A program made the position numbers and the translations under genes. The notes below the pieces were generated by a model that saw only the letters and a list, made by a program, of their open reading frames with translations, did not search any database and was not told where the DNA came from. DNA of 64,000 nucleotides, taken from positions 186,001 through 250,000 of the forward strand of contig NZ_JAPIVT010000007.1 of assembly GCF_026239735.1 (NCBI RefSeq). The letters are read 5' to 3'. Shown here in pieces: positions 41,901-51,794 of the stretch (positions are counted from its first letter, which is position 1; every line of letters starts with the position of its first letter). This DNA comes from Pedobacter sp. MC2016-05. Its GTDB lineage: Bacteria > Bacteroidota > Bacteroidia > Sphingobacteriales > Sphingobacteriaceae.

Positions 41901-44333
41901 ATGTTTTGCATTTTACCTCAACTTTCGCGTGCCTTCGCCATTACTTTATTGATACTTTGTTGCTCGATGAGGTTGTCCGCTCAACAGGTTGATAGTTTGA
42001 TAAAGGTAATTCGTCAGTATGGAAAGAGAAATGCGACCTCCAGCATATTTGTTCACTTTGATAAAAACGTTTATTCCAATAACGATCAGGTTTGGTTTAC
42101 CGGATATTTACTCGAAGGTATTGCACCAATAGGCGATTACCATACTTTACATCTTACATTAGTAAACAATGCTGATAGTTCGGTGGTCCTTCAAAAGAAA
42201 TTTTTGATTCATGAAGGTTTTGCATTCGGAGATTTAGTTTTGCCAGATTCGCTGCCCGGAGGATCTTACCGTTTTGTAGTGAATACCAATATTAGGGTAG
42301 CTGGCTTTAACGTTTCTGATTTTATTCAGCCCATTACTATAAAATCGACCACAAAAAGTCTTTTGCAACCCAGTATTTCCCTTTTTAAATCTCACAATGA
42401 TAAAACTCAAAATGGCACCATGTTGCTTAAAGTTTTGACGAGTGATAATCGTTTTGTTGAAAATGCTGAAGTGAAGTACACCATTGGTCGTGATTCGATT
42501 TGGAAAAAAGCTTCGTCAAAAACGAGCGTGATTGGAGAACTAATGATTGATTTCCCGGTAAACAAAATTAACGCGAAGAACAATTTATTAAGCATTGCTA
42601 TAAAAAAAGATGACCAGGTTAAATACCTCAAGCACGAATTGCCAATAATCAACGGGAAAAAATTTCAAATTAATTTCTATCCTGAAAGTGGCTATTTGGT
42701 TAATGGATTGTTTAGTAAAGTGGGGATTGAAATTAAAGACCTAATCCGTACTCCTCTTCTTACAACGGCAGTTTTGTATGAAAATGAGAAAGCTATCGAT
42801 ACAGTTAGTACGAATTCTACTGGGCTTGGTTTTTTCTCTATCATACCCAATATCAAATTCAAATACAGCCTAAAAATATTAACTGATGATATTGAAGTAG
42901 ATCATTATGATTTGCCACCTATTTTGAGTGCGGGTGTGGCGATGCATGCCAATAATGTAATCGCTGAAAAGGACTTTCGTTTAAAATTGCAAAGTAGTTT
43001 TGATACTCCAGTTCATGTTGTGGTTCATAATTATAACGATCTCTATTTGCACAGTGAGATCGCCTTGAAGGATGGTGTCACTCAAAATGTTAGACTTGAT
43101 CTAGATTCTGTACCGATGGGGTTAAATGCCATAACCTTATTAGATAGTGATTTCAAGCCTCTTGCCGAACGGATTTTTTTTAGCCACTACGATCAAACGA
43201 ACCAATTGCAAATTTCAACTGATAAGGATGTATATGGTACGAGGGATAGTGTTAGATTGGATATCCATACGATTACTAGAAGCAAAAATTCCCTCCAAGG
43301 TTTGGTATCCATTTCGTGTACACAAGCTAACCGATTCTCTGAATTAGACAATAAAAATATTGTAGACTATGCATTGCTAGAAAGGGAATTGATACACTTA
43401 CCAGCTAACCCGATGGGAATCAAAGTTACGGATCGTGAGTATTTAAATAATATTCTCCTGGTGAAAGGGTGGAGGCGGTATCATTGGCCACTGTTAAGGG
43501 ATGGCTTATTTGCGCAAAAGAAAATAATTAATGAGGAAGTTAGCGGCCAGATCAGAAAAGGGAAGAAAAACGTAATGCTACCTATGGAATTATTTACCAT
43601 AGCGAAGAGTAGTGTTCATACCATTTCATCAGATAGTACCGGGAAATTCAAAATCCCTTACTCGAATTTAATTACCGATGATAAAGACGACGTATGGGTG
43701 AACCTTAACCGTAAAAACGCATCCGATTATACATTAGAAATTCATGATCCGGCTGAAGAGCTGAAAAAAAATATCAAAGCGCAGCATTATGAAGAAGTAG
43801 TTGCTAACTTATCAAAACCAGTAATTAATCAAGCGTTTACTGATCCTCGTGGTATAAATCTAAAAGAAGTAGTGATCAAGAGTGATAAAGGCGAAAAAAT
43901 TGATTTTGCCAATAATGGTTATATGAATAATTGTGGTGATTATGTCTGTCCTAATAACATTTTAAATTGTGTAAACCATTTTGGAAATTCTGAGAACAAA
44001 AGCCCTAAAGAGGGAGGTCAGTATCGGAATCAAAACGGTGGAGTTACCATTTATCATGGTTGTGTAGAGCATAAGAAAGATGCCAATATTTCTATTTTAA
44101 GGGGGATAAAACTCGGGAAGGAGTTTTATAAATTCGAGTTGGATAATAAGGATGAACCTATTAACATGTCAACTATATTTTGGAATTACCAACAAGTTTT
44201 AGATTCTGAAGGAAAGGCTGTTCTAAATTTTACAACTGGTGATTTAACCGGCCGTTTCAAAATTGTAGTTCAAGGTGTTACTGCCAATGGTCCAATTTAT
44301 GGTGAGCATTACATCACCATCAAGCGGCCATAA
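41901..44333 (+). CDS. Secreted macroglobulin-like (MG2-type) protein of unknown function
   Basis: 810-residue exported protein. A signal peptide ends near residue 28 (MRLSAQQ). The N-terminal part (IFVHFDKNVYSNNDQVWFTGYLL, then LPDSLPGGSYRFVVNTN) matches the MG2 beta-sandwich start seen in Bacteroidota alpha-2-macroglobulin-like and carboxypeptidase-regulatory proteins, and repeats later (LQISTDKDVYGTRDSVRLDIHT). The C-terminus (LNFTTGDLTGRFKIVVQGVTANG) also fits that family. There is no thioester CxEQ motif and no TonB-dependent barrel. I cannot assign a substrate; a role at the outer membrane or periplasm is likely. A hairpin terminator follows closely. Confidence 0.7.
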   Translation: MFCILPQLSRAFAITLLILCCSMRLSAQQVDSLIKVIRQYGKRNATSSIFVHFDKNVYSNNDQVWFTGYLLEGIAPIGDYHTLHLTLVNNADSSVVLQKKFLIHEGFAFGDLVLPDSLPGGSYRFVVNTNIRVAGFNVSDFIQPITIKSTTKSLLQPSISLFKSHNDKTQNGTMLLKVLTSDNRFVENAEVKYTIGRDSIWKKASSKTSVIGELMIDFPVNKINAKNNLLSIAIKKDDQVKYLKHELPIINGKKFQINFYPESGYLVNGLFSKVGIEIKDLIRTPLLTTAVLYENEKAIDTVSTNSTGLGFFSIIPNIKFKYSLKILTDDIEVDHYDLPPILSAGVAMHANNVIAEKDFRLKLQSSFDTPVHVVVHNYNDLYLHSEIALKDGVTQNVRLDLDSVPMGLNAITLLDSDFKPLAERIFFSHYDQTNQLQISTDKDVYGTRDSVRLDIHTITRSKNSLQGLVSISCTQANRFSELDNKNIVDYALLERELIHLPANPMGIKVTDREYLNNILLVKGWRRYHWPLLRDGLFAQKKIINEEVSGQIRKGKKNVMLPMELFTIAKSSVHTISSDSTGKFKIPYSNLITDDKDDVWVNLNRKNASDYTLEIHDPAEELKKNIKAQHYEEVVANLSKPVINQAFTDPRGINLKEVVIKSDKGEKIDFANNGYMNNCGDYVCPNNILNCVNHFGNSENKSPKEGGQYRNQNGGVTIYHGCVEHKKDANISILRGIKLGKEFYKFELDNKDEPINMSTIFWNYQQVLDSEGKAVLNFTTGDLTGRFKIVVQGVTANGPIYGEHYITIKRP

Positions 44334-44334
44334 A

Positions 44335-44364
44335 AAAAGCTCTCGATGCAAATCGAGAGCTTTT
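44335..44364. terminator. Bidirectional terminator with GCAA tetraloop
   Basis: Perfect 13-bp stem AAAAGCTCTCGAT / ATCGAGAGCTTTT around a GCAA tetraloop between the convergent macroglobulin-like and FadL-like genes. Confidence 0.9.
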
Positions 44365-44382
44365 AATAAATGTTATCTATTC

Positions 44383-45906
44383 TTAAAATCTAACTCCGAA
44401 AGTTAAGAATACATTGTTTCTATTGCTCTTAACATCTGCAACAGGTTCAGAATAATCATCTAGTAAATAAGGACTAGAGTTGAAATTCGTTTTATAATTT
44501 TGATAAGCTAAATCGAAATAGTAGTTATCAACGCGGTAACCAATACCGCCTGTTAAAAACTGGCCTTGGTAAAAAGAATTCGATCCACCTTGAATACCAT
44601 TTCCATTTACACCATAACCGCCTCTCAAACTTACTTCATTGCTTACTTTAACTTCTGCACCAACTCTATAGTTTATAGCTTCTTTGTACGAAGCTTTTAC
44701 AAATGCATTGTTATCGCTAATTGTTGATGAACTTCCACCACCATCCGCCGAGAAACGCATTGATGAATAGTCAATATAATCAACATCTGCAGAGATTAGA
44801 GCGATATTACTAATTACATAGCTTAAACCTGCCGATGCTTTTAATGGCGTACGCAGATTATAAGTAAAGTCGTAATACCTGCTTGGGCTATTAATTGATG
44901 AAGCGGCATTAGTTGCATTACCTGCTAATCTTGCTTGCAAAGTTTCGGTTGTATTATCCTGGATATTAAGCCATGTTGGAGTCTGGAAGTTTAATCCAAT
45001 CCTCAACTCTGGAACCGGGCGATAAATCATTCCTAACTTTAAATTGAATCCATTACCCCGAGACTGTTGATATCTAATATGAGTTAAGGTGTAATTTTCG
45101 TTGCCAGTGTAAGCAGGAATCGCGTCATCATAAGAATTAACAATACCAGATTCTGTAAAAGAAGCATCACTAGTATATTTAACATTCACAAAACTCGCTG
45201 TTCCACCTATATATAACTTATTCGAAAAATTAAGTGCGCCAGCTATATTGAATTCTGAAGTAGATCCAAGTCTGCTTTCTGTCCAGTTTTGATTGAAGTT
45301 TGCATTATTATAAGGTTCTGCCGAGAAACCATTTGGATAGTTTGGGGCATTTTTATTAATTAAATAACTGTCATAGGCATCACCCGCAACTGAATTTTCA
45401 ATACCAAAACTATTAGCCTGATCAACGTAAGAGTCTCTTATTGAACTATTAGTGTTAATGCCATTATAGTCGATGTTATTAAGAAAATCATTGTTCCTGG
45501 TATAGCTAAGGCCGAACACAGTACTAACCAAGCCTTTATTAACATCAGAACCTTTTAGTTTTGTGGCTGGGTTATAAAATACAACACCTAGGTTATTTAG
45601 ATTGATTTGACTTTTGTTGGATTTAATGTTGTTGCCTAAATAAGAACTTTCGTTGGAAACGCTATTAAATTCAGGGGTAATGTTAAATTCTGATTTGGTA
45701 AATAATCCAAGTCCGGCAGGATTCGCATTGATTGATCCTATGTCTCCACCAACACCAATTTGAGCACCAGCCATTCCTTTAAAACGTGATGAACTCCCAT
45801 AATTTGTTTGCGAAAATCGGAACGCGTCAGGGGCATAACTCTGTGCGTATGCTGAACCAATGGTAGCTACTGTAGCTACCATGGATGCCAATATATATTT
45901 TTTCAT
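44383..45906 (-). CDS. OMPP1/FadL-type outer membrane transport protein
   Basis: 507-residue outer-membrane beta barrel. A signal peptide (about 1-21, ending SAYAQ) is followed by YAPDAFRFSQTNYGSSSRFKGM, the hatch-like N-terminus of Bacteroidota FadL-type porins (often labelled hemin receptors), then many alternating amphipathic strands with conserved RVGAEVKVSNEVSLRGGYG and a final strand ending in FGVRF with terminal Phe, the barrel-insertion signal. The substrate is probably hydrophobic. It follows a Gly-rich lipoprotein gene by 24 bases and probably shares its promoter. Confidence 0.88.
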   Translation of the reverse strand: MKKYILASMVATVATIGSAYAQSYAPDAFRFSQTNYGSSSRFKGMAGAQIGVGGDIGSINANPAGLGLFTKSEFNITPEFNSVSNESSYLGNNIKSNKSQINLNNLGVVFYNPATKLKGSDVNKGLVSTVFGLSYTRNNDFLNNIDYNGINTNSSIRDSYVDQANSFGIENSVAGDAYDSYLINKNAPNYPNGFSAEPYNNANFNQNWTESRLGSTSEFNIAGALNFSNKLYIGGTASFVNVKYTSDASFTESGIVNSYDDAIPAYTGNENYTLTHIRYQQSRGNGFNLKLGMIYRPVPELRIGLNFQTPTWLNIQDNTTETLQARLAGNATNAASSINSPSRYYDFTYNLRTPLKASAGLSYVISNIALISADVDYIDYSSMRFSADGGGSSSTISDNNAFVKASYKEAINYRVGAEVKVSNEVSLRGGYGVNGNGIQGGSNSFYQGQFLTGGIGYRVDNYYFDLAYQNYKTNFNSSPYLLDDYSEPVADVKSNRNNVFLTFGVRF

Positions 45907-45930
45907 TTAATGTGCTTTATTAGTAAGATA

Positions 45931-46932
45931 TTAACCTCGTCCTGCTCTTGATGGTCTGGAACCACCGCCACCGCCATTAGAACCGCCGCCGCTGCTTCCA
46001 CTACTTGATGGAGGTGGAGAATATGTTGGTCTGCTCATTTCAGTTCTTTGAGGTTGTTGAGGTGTATAATTTTCGTTTCTGGTCGGTCTACTACCTTGTG
46101 TTCCTTGCGGAGTGTAGCCTCTTCCAGCATTATTACTAACTGATCCTTGATTACGGGTAGGTCTTCCTGCGTTATAATTTGGTGCATAGCTTTGACCTAT
46201 TTGGCTGTTTGGATTTGCAATACCTGATCTACTTGGTCTTCCGACATTCCCTGCGCTACCATTTCCATAAGATCTTGGAACACCTCTATCGTTACTCCCT
46301 GGTCTAGGTCTGTAATTGTTATTGGTAATAACGCCGCCGCCATAATAACCGCCGCCTAAGCCCCAGCCACCACCGTACCAGCCACCGCCGCCCCAACCGA
46401 AGCGATCGTAATATGAATATGGCCCCCAATTGTTCCAGCCCCAGTTATTCCAACCGTAGCCCATGTTGCCATAGTAGAAAGGATTATTCCAGATGCTGCC
46501 GTAACCGAAGCCACCGCCCCAACCGAAACCACCACCCCAGCCACCTAAACCGTAGCCATTATTCCAACCCATGCCATAACCTAAATAAGTGGTTGCGCCA
46601 TAACTGTTGCCATAATTAAAGTTTTCGTAATACGGATCGTAATAGCCACGAAAGCTACTGCCATTGTAGAAACGATTAATTCTGGAAGAGTAATCCATAT
46701 CGTAATAAGGATTACTAGTACCGTAATATTCATCGTAATCTTCGGTTTGTCCTTGAGCTTGTGCTTGAACTTGATTTTGAAGAGGAACGTAAGCTTCTAC
46801 CTCTCTCGCCTTTGCCACGGAATTATATACATCATCATTGGCTTTGGTTTGGGCCAATTTTGTTGTTGAGCATGATGCCACCAACCCTGCAGCAGCAATC
46901 ATTACAATGGGTAAAAATTTAATTGGTTTCAT
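45931..46932 (-). CDS. Gly/Asn/Tyr-rich low-complexity lipoprotein
   Basis: 333-residue lipoprotein: signal peptide with lipobox LVASC (about Cys21), a short hydrophilic segment, then an extreme low-complexity centre of Gly, Trp, Tyr, Asn and Phe (for example GGWGGGFGWGGGFGYG near residues 128-143), and a Pro/Arg/Ser/Asn-rich tail ending in Gly-Ser stretches. The composition resembles adhesive or amyloid-like proteins. No catalytic domain is visible. Minus-strand TAAATTTG at 46988-46981 is a likely -7 element, giving a 48-base leader. With the following FadL-like gene it forms a two-gene unit. Confidence 0.75.
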   Translation of the reverse strand: MKPIKFLPIVMIAAAGLVASCSTTKLAQTKANDDVYNSVAKAREVEAYVPLQNQVQAQAQGQTEDYDEYYGTSNPYYDMDYSSRINRFYNGSSFRGYYDPYYENFNYGNSYGATTYLGYGMGWNNGYGLGGWGGGFGWGGGFGYGSIWNNPFYYGNMGYGWNNWGWNNWGPYSYYDRFGWGGGGWYGGGWGLGGGYYGGGVITNNNYRPRPGSNDRGVPRSYGNGSAGNVGRPSRSGIANPNSQIGQSYAPNYNAGRPTRNQGSVSNNAGRGYTPQGTQGSRPTRNENYTPQQPQRTEMSRPTYSPPPSSSGSSGGGSNGGGGGSRPSRAGRG

Positions 46933-47131
46933 TGTGTTTATATTTAGTTGTGTGTGTTCACTAATTTACTAAAAATGGATCAAATTTACTAAAAACCAAC
47001 TATTTAATCAGTCAGATTTATGTATTAATGCAAATGCCTTCTCTCTATAATCGTTTTGTAGGCATAAATTTATAAATTTGTGATCTAATTTCACCTTTTT
47101 TAACACACAAATTACGTTCCAAATACATAAG

Positions 47132-48604
47132 ATGAGCAAAGAAATTACAAGCAGAGATGCAGATTATTCTCAATGGTATAATGATATCGTTATAAAAGCC
47201 GATCTGGCTGAGCATTCGGCAGTTAGAGGCTGCATGGTAATTAAACCCAATGGTTATGCTATATGGGAAAAAATGCAGGCCGTATTGGATAAAATGTTTA
47301 AGGATACAGGCCATCAAAATGCCTATTTTCCATTGTTCATTCCGAAGTCATTTTTTTCAAAGGAGGCCTCACACGTTGAGGGTTTTGCCACAGAATGTGC
47401 TGTAGTGACACATTACCGTCTAAAAAATGACGGCAATGGCAATATTGTCGTGGATGAAACTGCCAAATTAGAAGAGGAGCTTATCGTTCGCCCAACCTCG
47501 GAGACTATCATCTGGAATACTTATAGAGGATGGATTCAATCTTATCGTGATTTGCCAATTCTAATTAATCAATGGGCAAATGTGGTTCGATGGGAAATGC
47601 GCACCAGGTTGTTTCTTCGTACAGCCGAATTCTTATGGCAGGAAGGGCATACCGCTCATGCAACCGCTGAAGAAGCGATTGAAGAAACAGAACGTATGTT
47701 GCACATCTATGCTGATTTTGCTGAAAATTGGTTGGCTGTTCCAGTAGTTAGGGGAAGAAAATCCCCAAATGAAAGATTTGCTGGTGCTTTAGATACCTAC
47801 TGTATTGAAGCCCTGATGCAAGATGGAAAGGCTTTACAGGCGGGTACTTCCCATTTCTTAGGTCAGAATTTTGCCAAAGCTTTTGATGTAAAGTTCACCG
47901 GAAAAGATGGTAAGCTCGATTATGTTTGGGCAACATCATGGGGTGTTTCTACCCGTTTAATGGGAGCACTTATTATGGCTCACAGTGATGATTCAGGACT
48001 TATTATCCCACCTAAATTGGCACCAATTCAAGTGGTAATTGTTCCAATTTACAAGGGAGATGAAGACTTAGCGAAAATTTCGGCTTATGTAAATGAGTTA
48101 ACAATGCGCTTAAAAGGGATGGGGGTTTCGGTAAAATACGATGACAGAGATACACAACGTCCGGGCTTTAAATTTGCTGATTACGAATTGAAAGGCGTAC
48201 CAGTACGTATTGCTATTGGTGGCCGCGACTTAGAAAACAAGACAGTGGAAATTGCCCGTAGAGATACGAAAGTTAAACAAACTGTTCCACAGGAGGGTTT
48301 AGATATATACATTGCGAAGTTACTTGAAGATATTCAAACCAGTATGTTTAACAAGGCCCTAGCTTATCGTGATGAGCATATTACTGAAGCGAACAGCTAC
48401 GAAGAGTTTAAGGGGTTGTTGGATGGCAAAGCTGGTTTTATTTCCGCCCACTGGGATGGAACTCCAGAAACAGAACAAAAAATTAAAGAAGAAACCAAAG
48501 CAACCATTCGTTGTATTCCTTTAGATAATAAATTGGAAGATGGGGTTTGTATCTATTCTGGGAAGCCATCAATACAACGTGTTTTATTTGCGAGAGCATA
48601 TTAA
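47132..48604 (+). CDS. proS: Prolyl-tRNA synthetase (archaeal/eukaryotic-like type)
   Basis: Class II synthetase that charges tRNA-Pro. The 490-residue form lacks the bacterial editing insertion and matches the shorter ProRS type: start [21 protein letters not shown], motif 2 region [41 protein letters not shown], and a C-terminal domain ending in LFARAY with terminal Tyr, which is the active-site-inserting residue in this group. A TAAATTTG at 47073-47080 is a likely -7 element. The stop codon abuts an AGTCTTGAGTC-type repeat. Confidence 0.96.
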   Translation: MSKEITSRDADYSQWYNDIVIKADLAEHSAVRGCMVIKPNGYAIWEKMQAVLDKMFKDTGHQNAYFPLFIPKSFFSKEASHVEGFATECAVVTHYRLKNDGNGNIVVDETAKLEEELIVRPTSETIIWNTYRGWIQSYRDLPILINQWANVVRWEMRTRLFLRTAEFLWQEGHTAHATAEEAIEETERMLHIYADFAENWLAVPVVRGRKSPNERFAGALDTYCIEALMQDGKALQAGTSHFLGQNFAKAFDVKFTGKDGKLDYVWATSWGVSTRLMGALIMAHSDDSGLIIPPKLAPIQVVIVPIYKGDEDLAKISAYVNELTMRLKGMGVSVKYDDRDTQRPGFKFADYELKGVPVRIAIGGRDLENKTVEIARRDTKVKQTVPQEGLDIYIAKLLEDIQTSMFNKALAYRDEHITEANSYEEFKGLLDGKAGFISAHWDGTPETEQKIKEETKATIRCIPLDNKLEDGVCIYSGKPSIQRVLFARAY

Positions 48605-48605
48605 G

Positions 48606-48634
48606 AAGTCTTGAGTCAGTAGTCTTGAGTCTTC
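48606..48634. repeat. AGTCTTGAGTC degenerate tandem repeat after proS
   Basis: Short run AAGTCTTGAGTC, AGTAGTCTTGAGTC, CTTC beginning two bases past the proS stop. It is of the same type as the runs at 36195 and 62561. Confidence 0.55.
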
Positions 48635-48667
48635 TAAACGATTGAAATATTAATGTAAAACTGTTTA

Positions 48668-48695
48668 GATAAGGTTGAGAAATCTCAATCTTATC
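48668..48695. other. Hairpin between proS and the Cys/Met-metabolism gene
   Basis: A 13-bp inverted repeat, GATAAGGTTGAGA / TCTCAATCTTATC (one G-T pair) with a 2-base centre. No T-run follows, so it is not a clear terminator; it lies in the leader of the following gene, where sulfur-amino-acid genes are often regulated. I looked for a SAM-type riboswitch and did not find its conserved core. Confidence 0.45.
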
Positions 48696-48726
48696 TCGAT
48701 ACTTGAAGCGCATCTCAAAAGAAAAA

Positions 48727-49866
48727 ATGAAATTCGGAACAAAAGCTATACATGCAGGTCAAGAACCTGATCCAACAACTGGTGCTGTAATGACACCAAT
48801 TTACCAAACTTCAACCTATTGGCAAAAATCGCCAGGTGATAACAAGGGTTATGAGTACTCTAGGGGAACAAACCCTACACGTAAAGCATTGGAAGATTGC
48901 TTAGCAGCTTTAGAAAATGCCAAATATGGATTGGCTTTTTCTAGCGGTATGGGTGCTACAGATGCAGTTTTAAAACTACTTCAACCGGGGGATGAAGTGA
49001 TTACCGGAAATGATCTATATGGTGGATCTTACAGGATGTTTACTAAAATCTTCTCTAAGTATGGAATAAAATTCCACTTTTTAGATTTATCCAAACCAGA
49101 AAATATTGTAGACTATATTAATGATAAGACTAAATTGGTTTGGATTGAAACACCCACAAATCCCACCATGCAGGTTGTTGATATTGAAGGTGTTGCAAAG
49201 ATCACGAAAGAGAAAAAGATCATATTAACAGTTGATAACACTTTTGCTTCGCCTTATTTGCAAAATCCTATCGATTTGGGAGCAGATATCGTAATGCATT
49301 CGGTTACAAAATATATTGGAGGCCATTCAGATGTAGTAATGGGTGCATTGGTTACTAATGATGATCAATTGTACAAAGATTTGTGGTTTATCTATAATGC
49401 TTGTGGTGCAACGCCTGGGCCACAAGATTCGTTTTTGGTTTTACGTGGAATAAAGACACTACATTTGCGGATGAAAGCGCATTGTGAAAATGGCGAACGC
49501 ATTGCCCATTACCTCAAAGCACATCCAAAAGTAGACAAAATTTATTGGCCAGGGTTTGAAGATCATCCTAACCACGATGTTGCAAAAAAGCAAATGAGAG
49601 GTTTCGGAGGTATGATTTCCATTACTTTAAAGGGAGCTGATTTACAGGAAACATTTAGAATCGCATCAAATTTTAAAGTATTTACCTTGGCAGAATCATT
49701 AGGTGGTGTAGAATCTTTAATTAATCACCCTGCAACGATGACCCATGGATCAATTCCTAAAGAGGAACGAGAAAAAGTCGGTGTTATCGATAGCCTTCTG
49801 CGTTTAAGTGTAGGAGTTGAAGATGTAGATGATTTGCTTGAAGACTTAGCAAACGCTTTAAAATAA
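48727..49866 (+). CDS. Cystathionine gamma-synthase/lyase-type PLP enzyme
   Basis: Cys/Met-metabolism PLP-dependent enzyme of 379 residues, started at the ATG at 48727 (MKFGTKAIHAGQEPDPTTGAV), the standard N-terminus of the family. The PLP lysine is Lys195 in SVTKYIGGHSDVVMG; the Tyr/Arg pair in YEYSRGTNPTR that binds PLP phosphate of the neighbouring subunit is present. MetB-type synthases and CTH/MegL-type lyases share these features, so direction (making or splitting cystathionine) is not decided by sequence. A terminator follows. Confidence 0.9.
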   Translation: MKFGTKAIHAGQEPDPTTGAVMTPIYQTSTYWQKSPGDNKGYEYSRGTNPTRKALEDCLAALENAKYGLAFSSGMGATDAVLKLLQPGDEVITGNDLYGGSYRMFTKIFSKYGIKFHFLDLSKPENIVDYINDKTKLVWIETPTNPTMQVVDIEGVAKITKEKKIILTVDNTFASPYLQNPIDLGADIVMHSVTKYIGGHSDVVMGALVTNDDQLYKDLWFIYNACGATPGPQDSFLVLRGIKTLHLRMKAHCENGERIAHYLKAHPKVDKIYWPGFEDHPNHDVAKKQMRGFGGMISITLKGADLQETFRIASNFKVFTLAESLGGVESLINHPATMTHGSIPKEEREKVGVIDSLLRLSVGVEDVDDLLEDLANALK

Positions 49867-49899
49867 GCATTTTTTAAAAAAAAACAATTAATAAAATTT

Positions 49900-49946
49900 A
49901 GTCATCCATTTGACCGGTTTTTGAACGGTCGGATGGATGACTTTTT
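49900..49946 (+). terminator. Terminator after the Cys/Met-metabolism gene
   Basis: Two-part stem: AGTCATCCA / TGGATGACT, an internal loop, then GACCG / CGGTC, and a T-run. The next gene's ATG is 13 bases beyond, so the T-run is part of the upstream region of that gene. Confidence 0.82.
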
Positions 49947-49958
49947 AGCGTGAACGGA

Positions 49959-50807
49959 ATGGATTTTTTAGCACTTCAAAACTTTCTGGATGGTAAGGTA
50001 GAACAGTATAATCGACCAGAGTTCATTGCTAACGATCCAATTTGTATTCCTCATTTATTTGCTAAAAAGCAAGATATTGAAATTGCAGGTTTTTTCGCTG
50101 CGATTCTGGCATGGGGACAACGTAAAACCATCATCAATAAGTGCAGGGAGTTGTTGGGTAGAATGGATAACTCGCCGCATGATTTCATTTTGAATCATCA
50201 AGATACTGATCTGAAACAGCTCCTGCAATTTAAGCACAGAACATTTAACGATACAGATCTACTCTATTTTATAGCTTTTTTCAAAGCACATTATGTGAAA
50301 TTTAATAGTTTAGAAAATGCTTTTGTTCCCCAAGGTGCATTTCAAAATGGTTATTTGGAAACAATGTCTGACTTGCCTTCCATTGAAATGTCGTCAGCAG
50401 TGTGTTTTGCAAGGGATTTGAATTTCACAATTGAACAATCTTTAAACTATTTCAGAAGCTACTTTTTTTCTCTTGAAGATTTTCCTTGCCGAACTAAGAA
50501 GCACATTTCTTCACCGGCACAAAAATCAACCTGTAAGCGACTAAATATGTTTTTACGATGGATGGTACGGAAGGATAATAAGGGAGTTGACTTTGGGATT
50601 TGGAAAACTTTAAAACCTGAGCATTTGATCTGTCCTTGTGATGTTCATGTTGATAGGGTGGCGCGGTTACTGGTTTTAATCACCCGAAAGCAAACCGATT
50701 GGCTGACGGCAATTGAACTAACTAACAAGTTAAAACAGTTTGATCATAGCGATCCAGTGAAATATGATTTCGCTTTATTCGGTTTAGGAGTAGAGAAAAT
50801 ACTTTAA
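49959..50807 (+). CDS. TIGR02757/DUF2400 family protein
   Basis: A 282-residue protein (start ATG at 49959; a GTG at 49950 would add three residues). It has the segments EIAGFFAAILAWGQRKTIINKC, HRTFNDTDLLYFI, KSTCKRLNMFLRWMVRKDNKGVDFG and CPCDVHVDRVARLL, which I recall as typical of the uncharacterised TIGR02757 family, conserved across Bacteroidota and Proteobacteria. The helical, HhH-like feel and the C-terminal C-x-D-V-H-V motif have prompted comparison with DNA glycosylase folds, but I know of no assigned activity. Confidence 0.85.
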   Translation: MDFLALQNFLDGKVEQYNRPEFIANDPICIPHLFAKKQDIEIAGFFAAILAWGQRKTIINKCRELLGRMDNSPHDFILNHQDTDLKQLLQFKHRTFNDTDLLYFIAFFKAHYVKFNSLENAFVPQGAFQNGYLETMSDLPSIEMSSAVCFARDLNFTIEQSLNYFRSYFFSLEDFPCRTKKHISSPAQKSTCKRLNMFLRWMVRKDNKGVDFGIWKTLKPEHLICPCDVHVDRVARLLVLITRKQTDWLTAIELTNKLKQFDHSDPVKYDFALFGLGVEKIL

Positions 50808-50921
50808 TACTCCTATAAGCTAGAAAATGCAGGGAAAACTTCTTTTTTACAATCTATCTTCTTATACTTACATGGTAATTTCAATAGATATTAACAATTT
50901 ATCTGTCCCAGTATTTTATAA

Positions 50922-51536
50922 ATGATTGCAGTTAATTTTTCTGAGGAAAATAGTTGGAAGAAATACAACAATTTTTCTCCATTAATTTCAATATTTAAAA
51001 AATTTCATCCACTCAATGATGAAATTGAAAAGCGTATTAATCAGCATACTTTTCCGATAAGTTACAAGAAAAATAAATTCCTGGTTTCTCCTGTAGATCG
51101 AAATAAATACCTTTTTTTAATTGTTAAAGGCGTGGTAAGGGGGGTTGTTAAAGATGGTGCTTCTGAAGTCACTACCTGGATTGCTGTGGAGAATGAAATT
51201 GTTGGCACTATCAGGAATTTATGGATAGTTGGAAATTCAGAAGAATATTTGCAGGCACTAGAAGATGTTGATCTCATTGCTATTCCTCATGTGCTTTCAG
51301 AGTATTTATATCAAAATTTCGCCGAAGCAAACGTTGTTGGACGAAAGATGATGGAGCTTTATTACCGTTCTGCAGAAGAGAGAGCTTTCTTATGCCGCAT
51401 CTCGTCTGCCGAAAAACGATACAAGCGTTTCTTGCTGTCTTTCCCTAATTTAATCAATCGTGTACCATTGAAACACATTGCGTCCTTTTTAGCAATACGA
51501 TTGGAAACATTAAGCAGAATAAGAGCAAAAATTTAG
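50922..51536 (+). CDS. Crp/Fnr-like transcriptional regulator (copy 2)
   Basis: 204 residues, paralogous to the gene at 16690. Shared blocks include INQHTFPISYKKNKFLVSPVDRNKY (copy 1: INEQTFPVAFKKNKFISSPLHRNKF), EIVGTIRNLW, EYLQALEDVDLIAIPH, SSAEKRYKRF and the helix-turn-helix VPLKHIASFLAIRLETLSRIRAK. No effector-binding motif of Crp is obvious. It lies upstream of the decayed adhesin locus and might once have controlled it; that is only positional. Confidence 0.85.
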   Translation: MIAVNFSEENSWKKYNNFSPLISIFKKFHPLNDEIEKRINQHTFPISYKKNKFLVSPVDRNKYLFLIVKGVVRGVVKDGASEVTTWIAVENEIVGTIRNLWIVGNSEEYLQALEDVDLIAIPHVLSEYLYQNFAEANVVGRKMMELYYRSAEERAFLCRISSAEKRYKRFLLSFPNLINRVPLKHIASFLAIRLETLSRIRAKI

Positions 51537-51785
51537 TAAGCTCATTAAACGAATACATTGCTCAGCTGTATTTAGAAATGGTTAAGTTTTGAATTTAGCC
51601 CTGTTTGTTTTGGTAATAATTGCAAATCAGCCATTTTCTGTAATATAATACGACATCTTGTTAGTAAATTGCTGATTATTGTCAAATAATCTATCGTTTA
51701 TTTCGCCCTATAGTTTCGGCCTTGGAAACTATATTCAATTTTAATCTAACTTGTAGTATTGAATAATGGAAGCAAACCATAAACA
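51537..51785. other. Gap before the adhesin remnant
   Basis: 249 AT-rich bases. A short frame starting at the ATG near 51766 stops after ten codons, just where the adhesin remnant begins; it may be the original start of the deleted gene. No promoter element was convincing. Confidence 0.3.
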
Positions 51786-51794
51786 TTGCGCATT

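Noticed and set aside
48605..48726. SAM riboswitch ahead of the Cys/Met-metabolism gene
   Set aside because: The conserved core sequences of SAM-I type switches were not found; only a simple hairpin is present.
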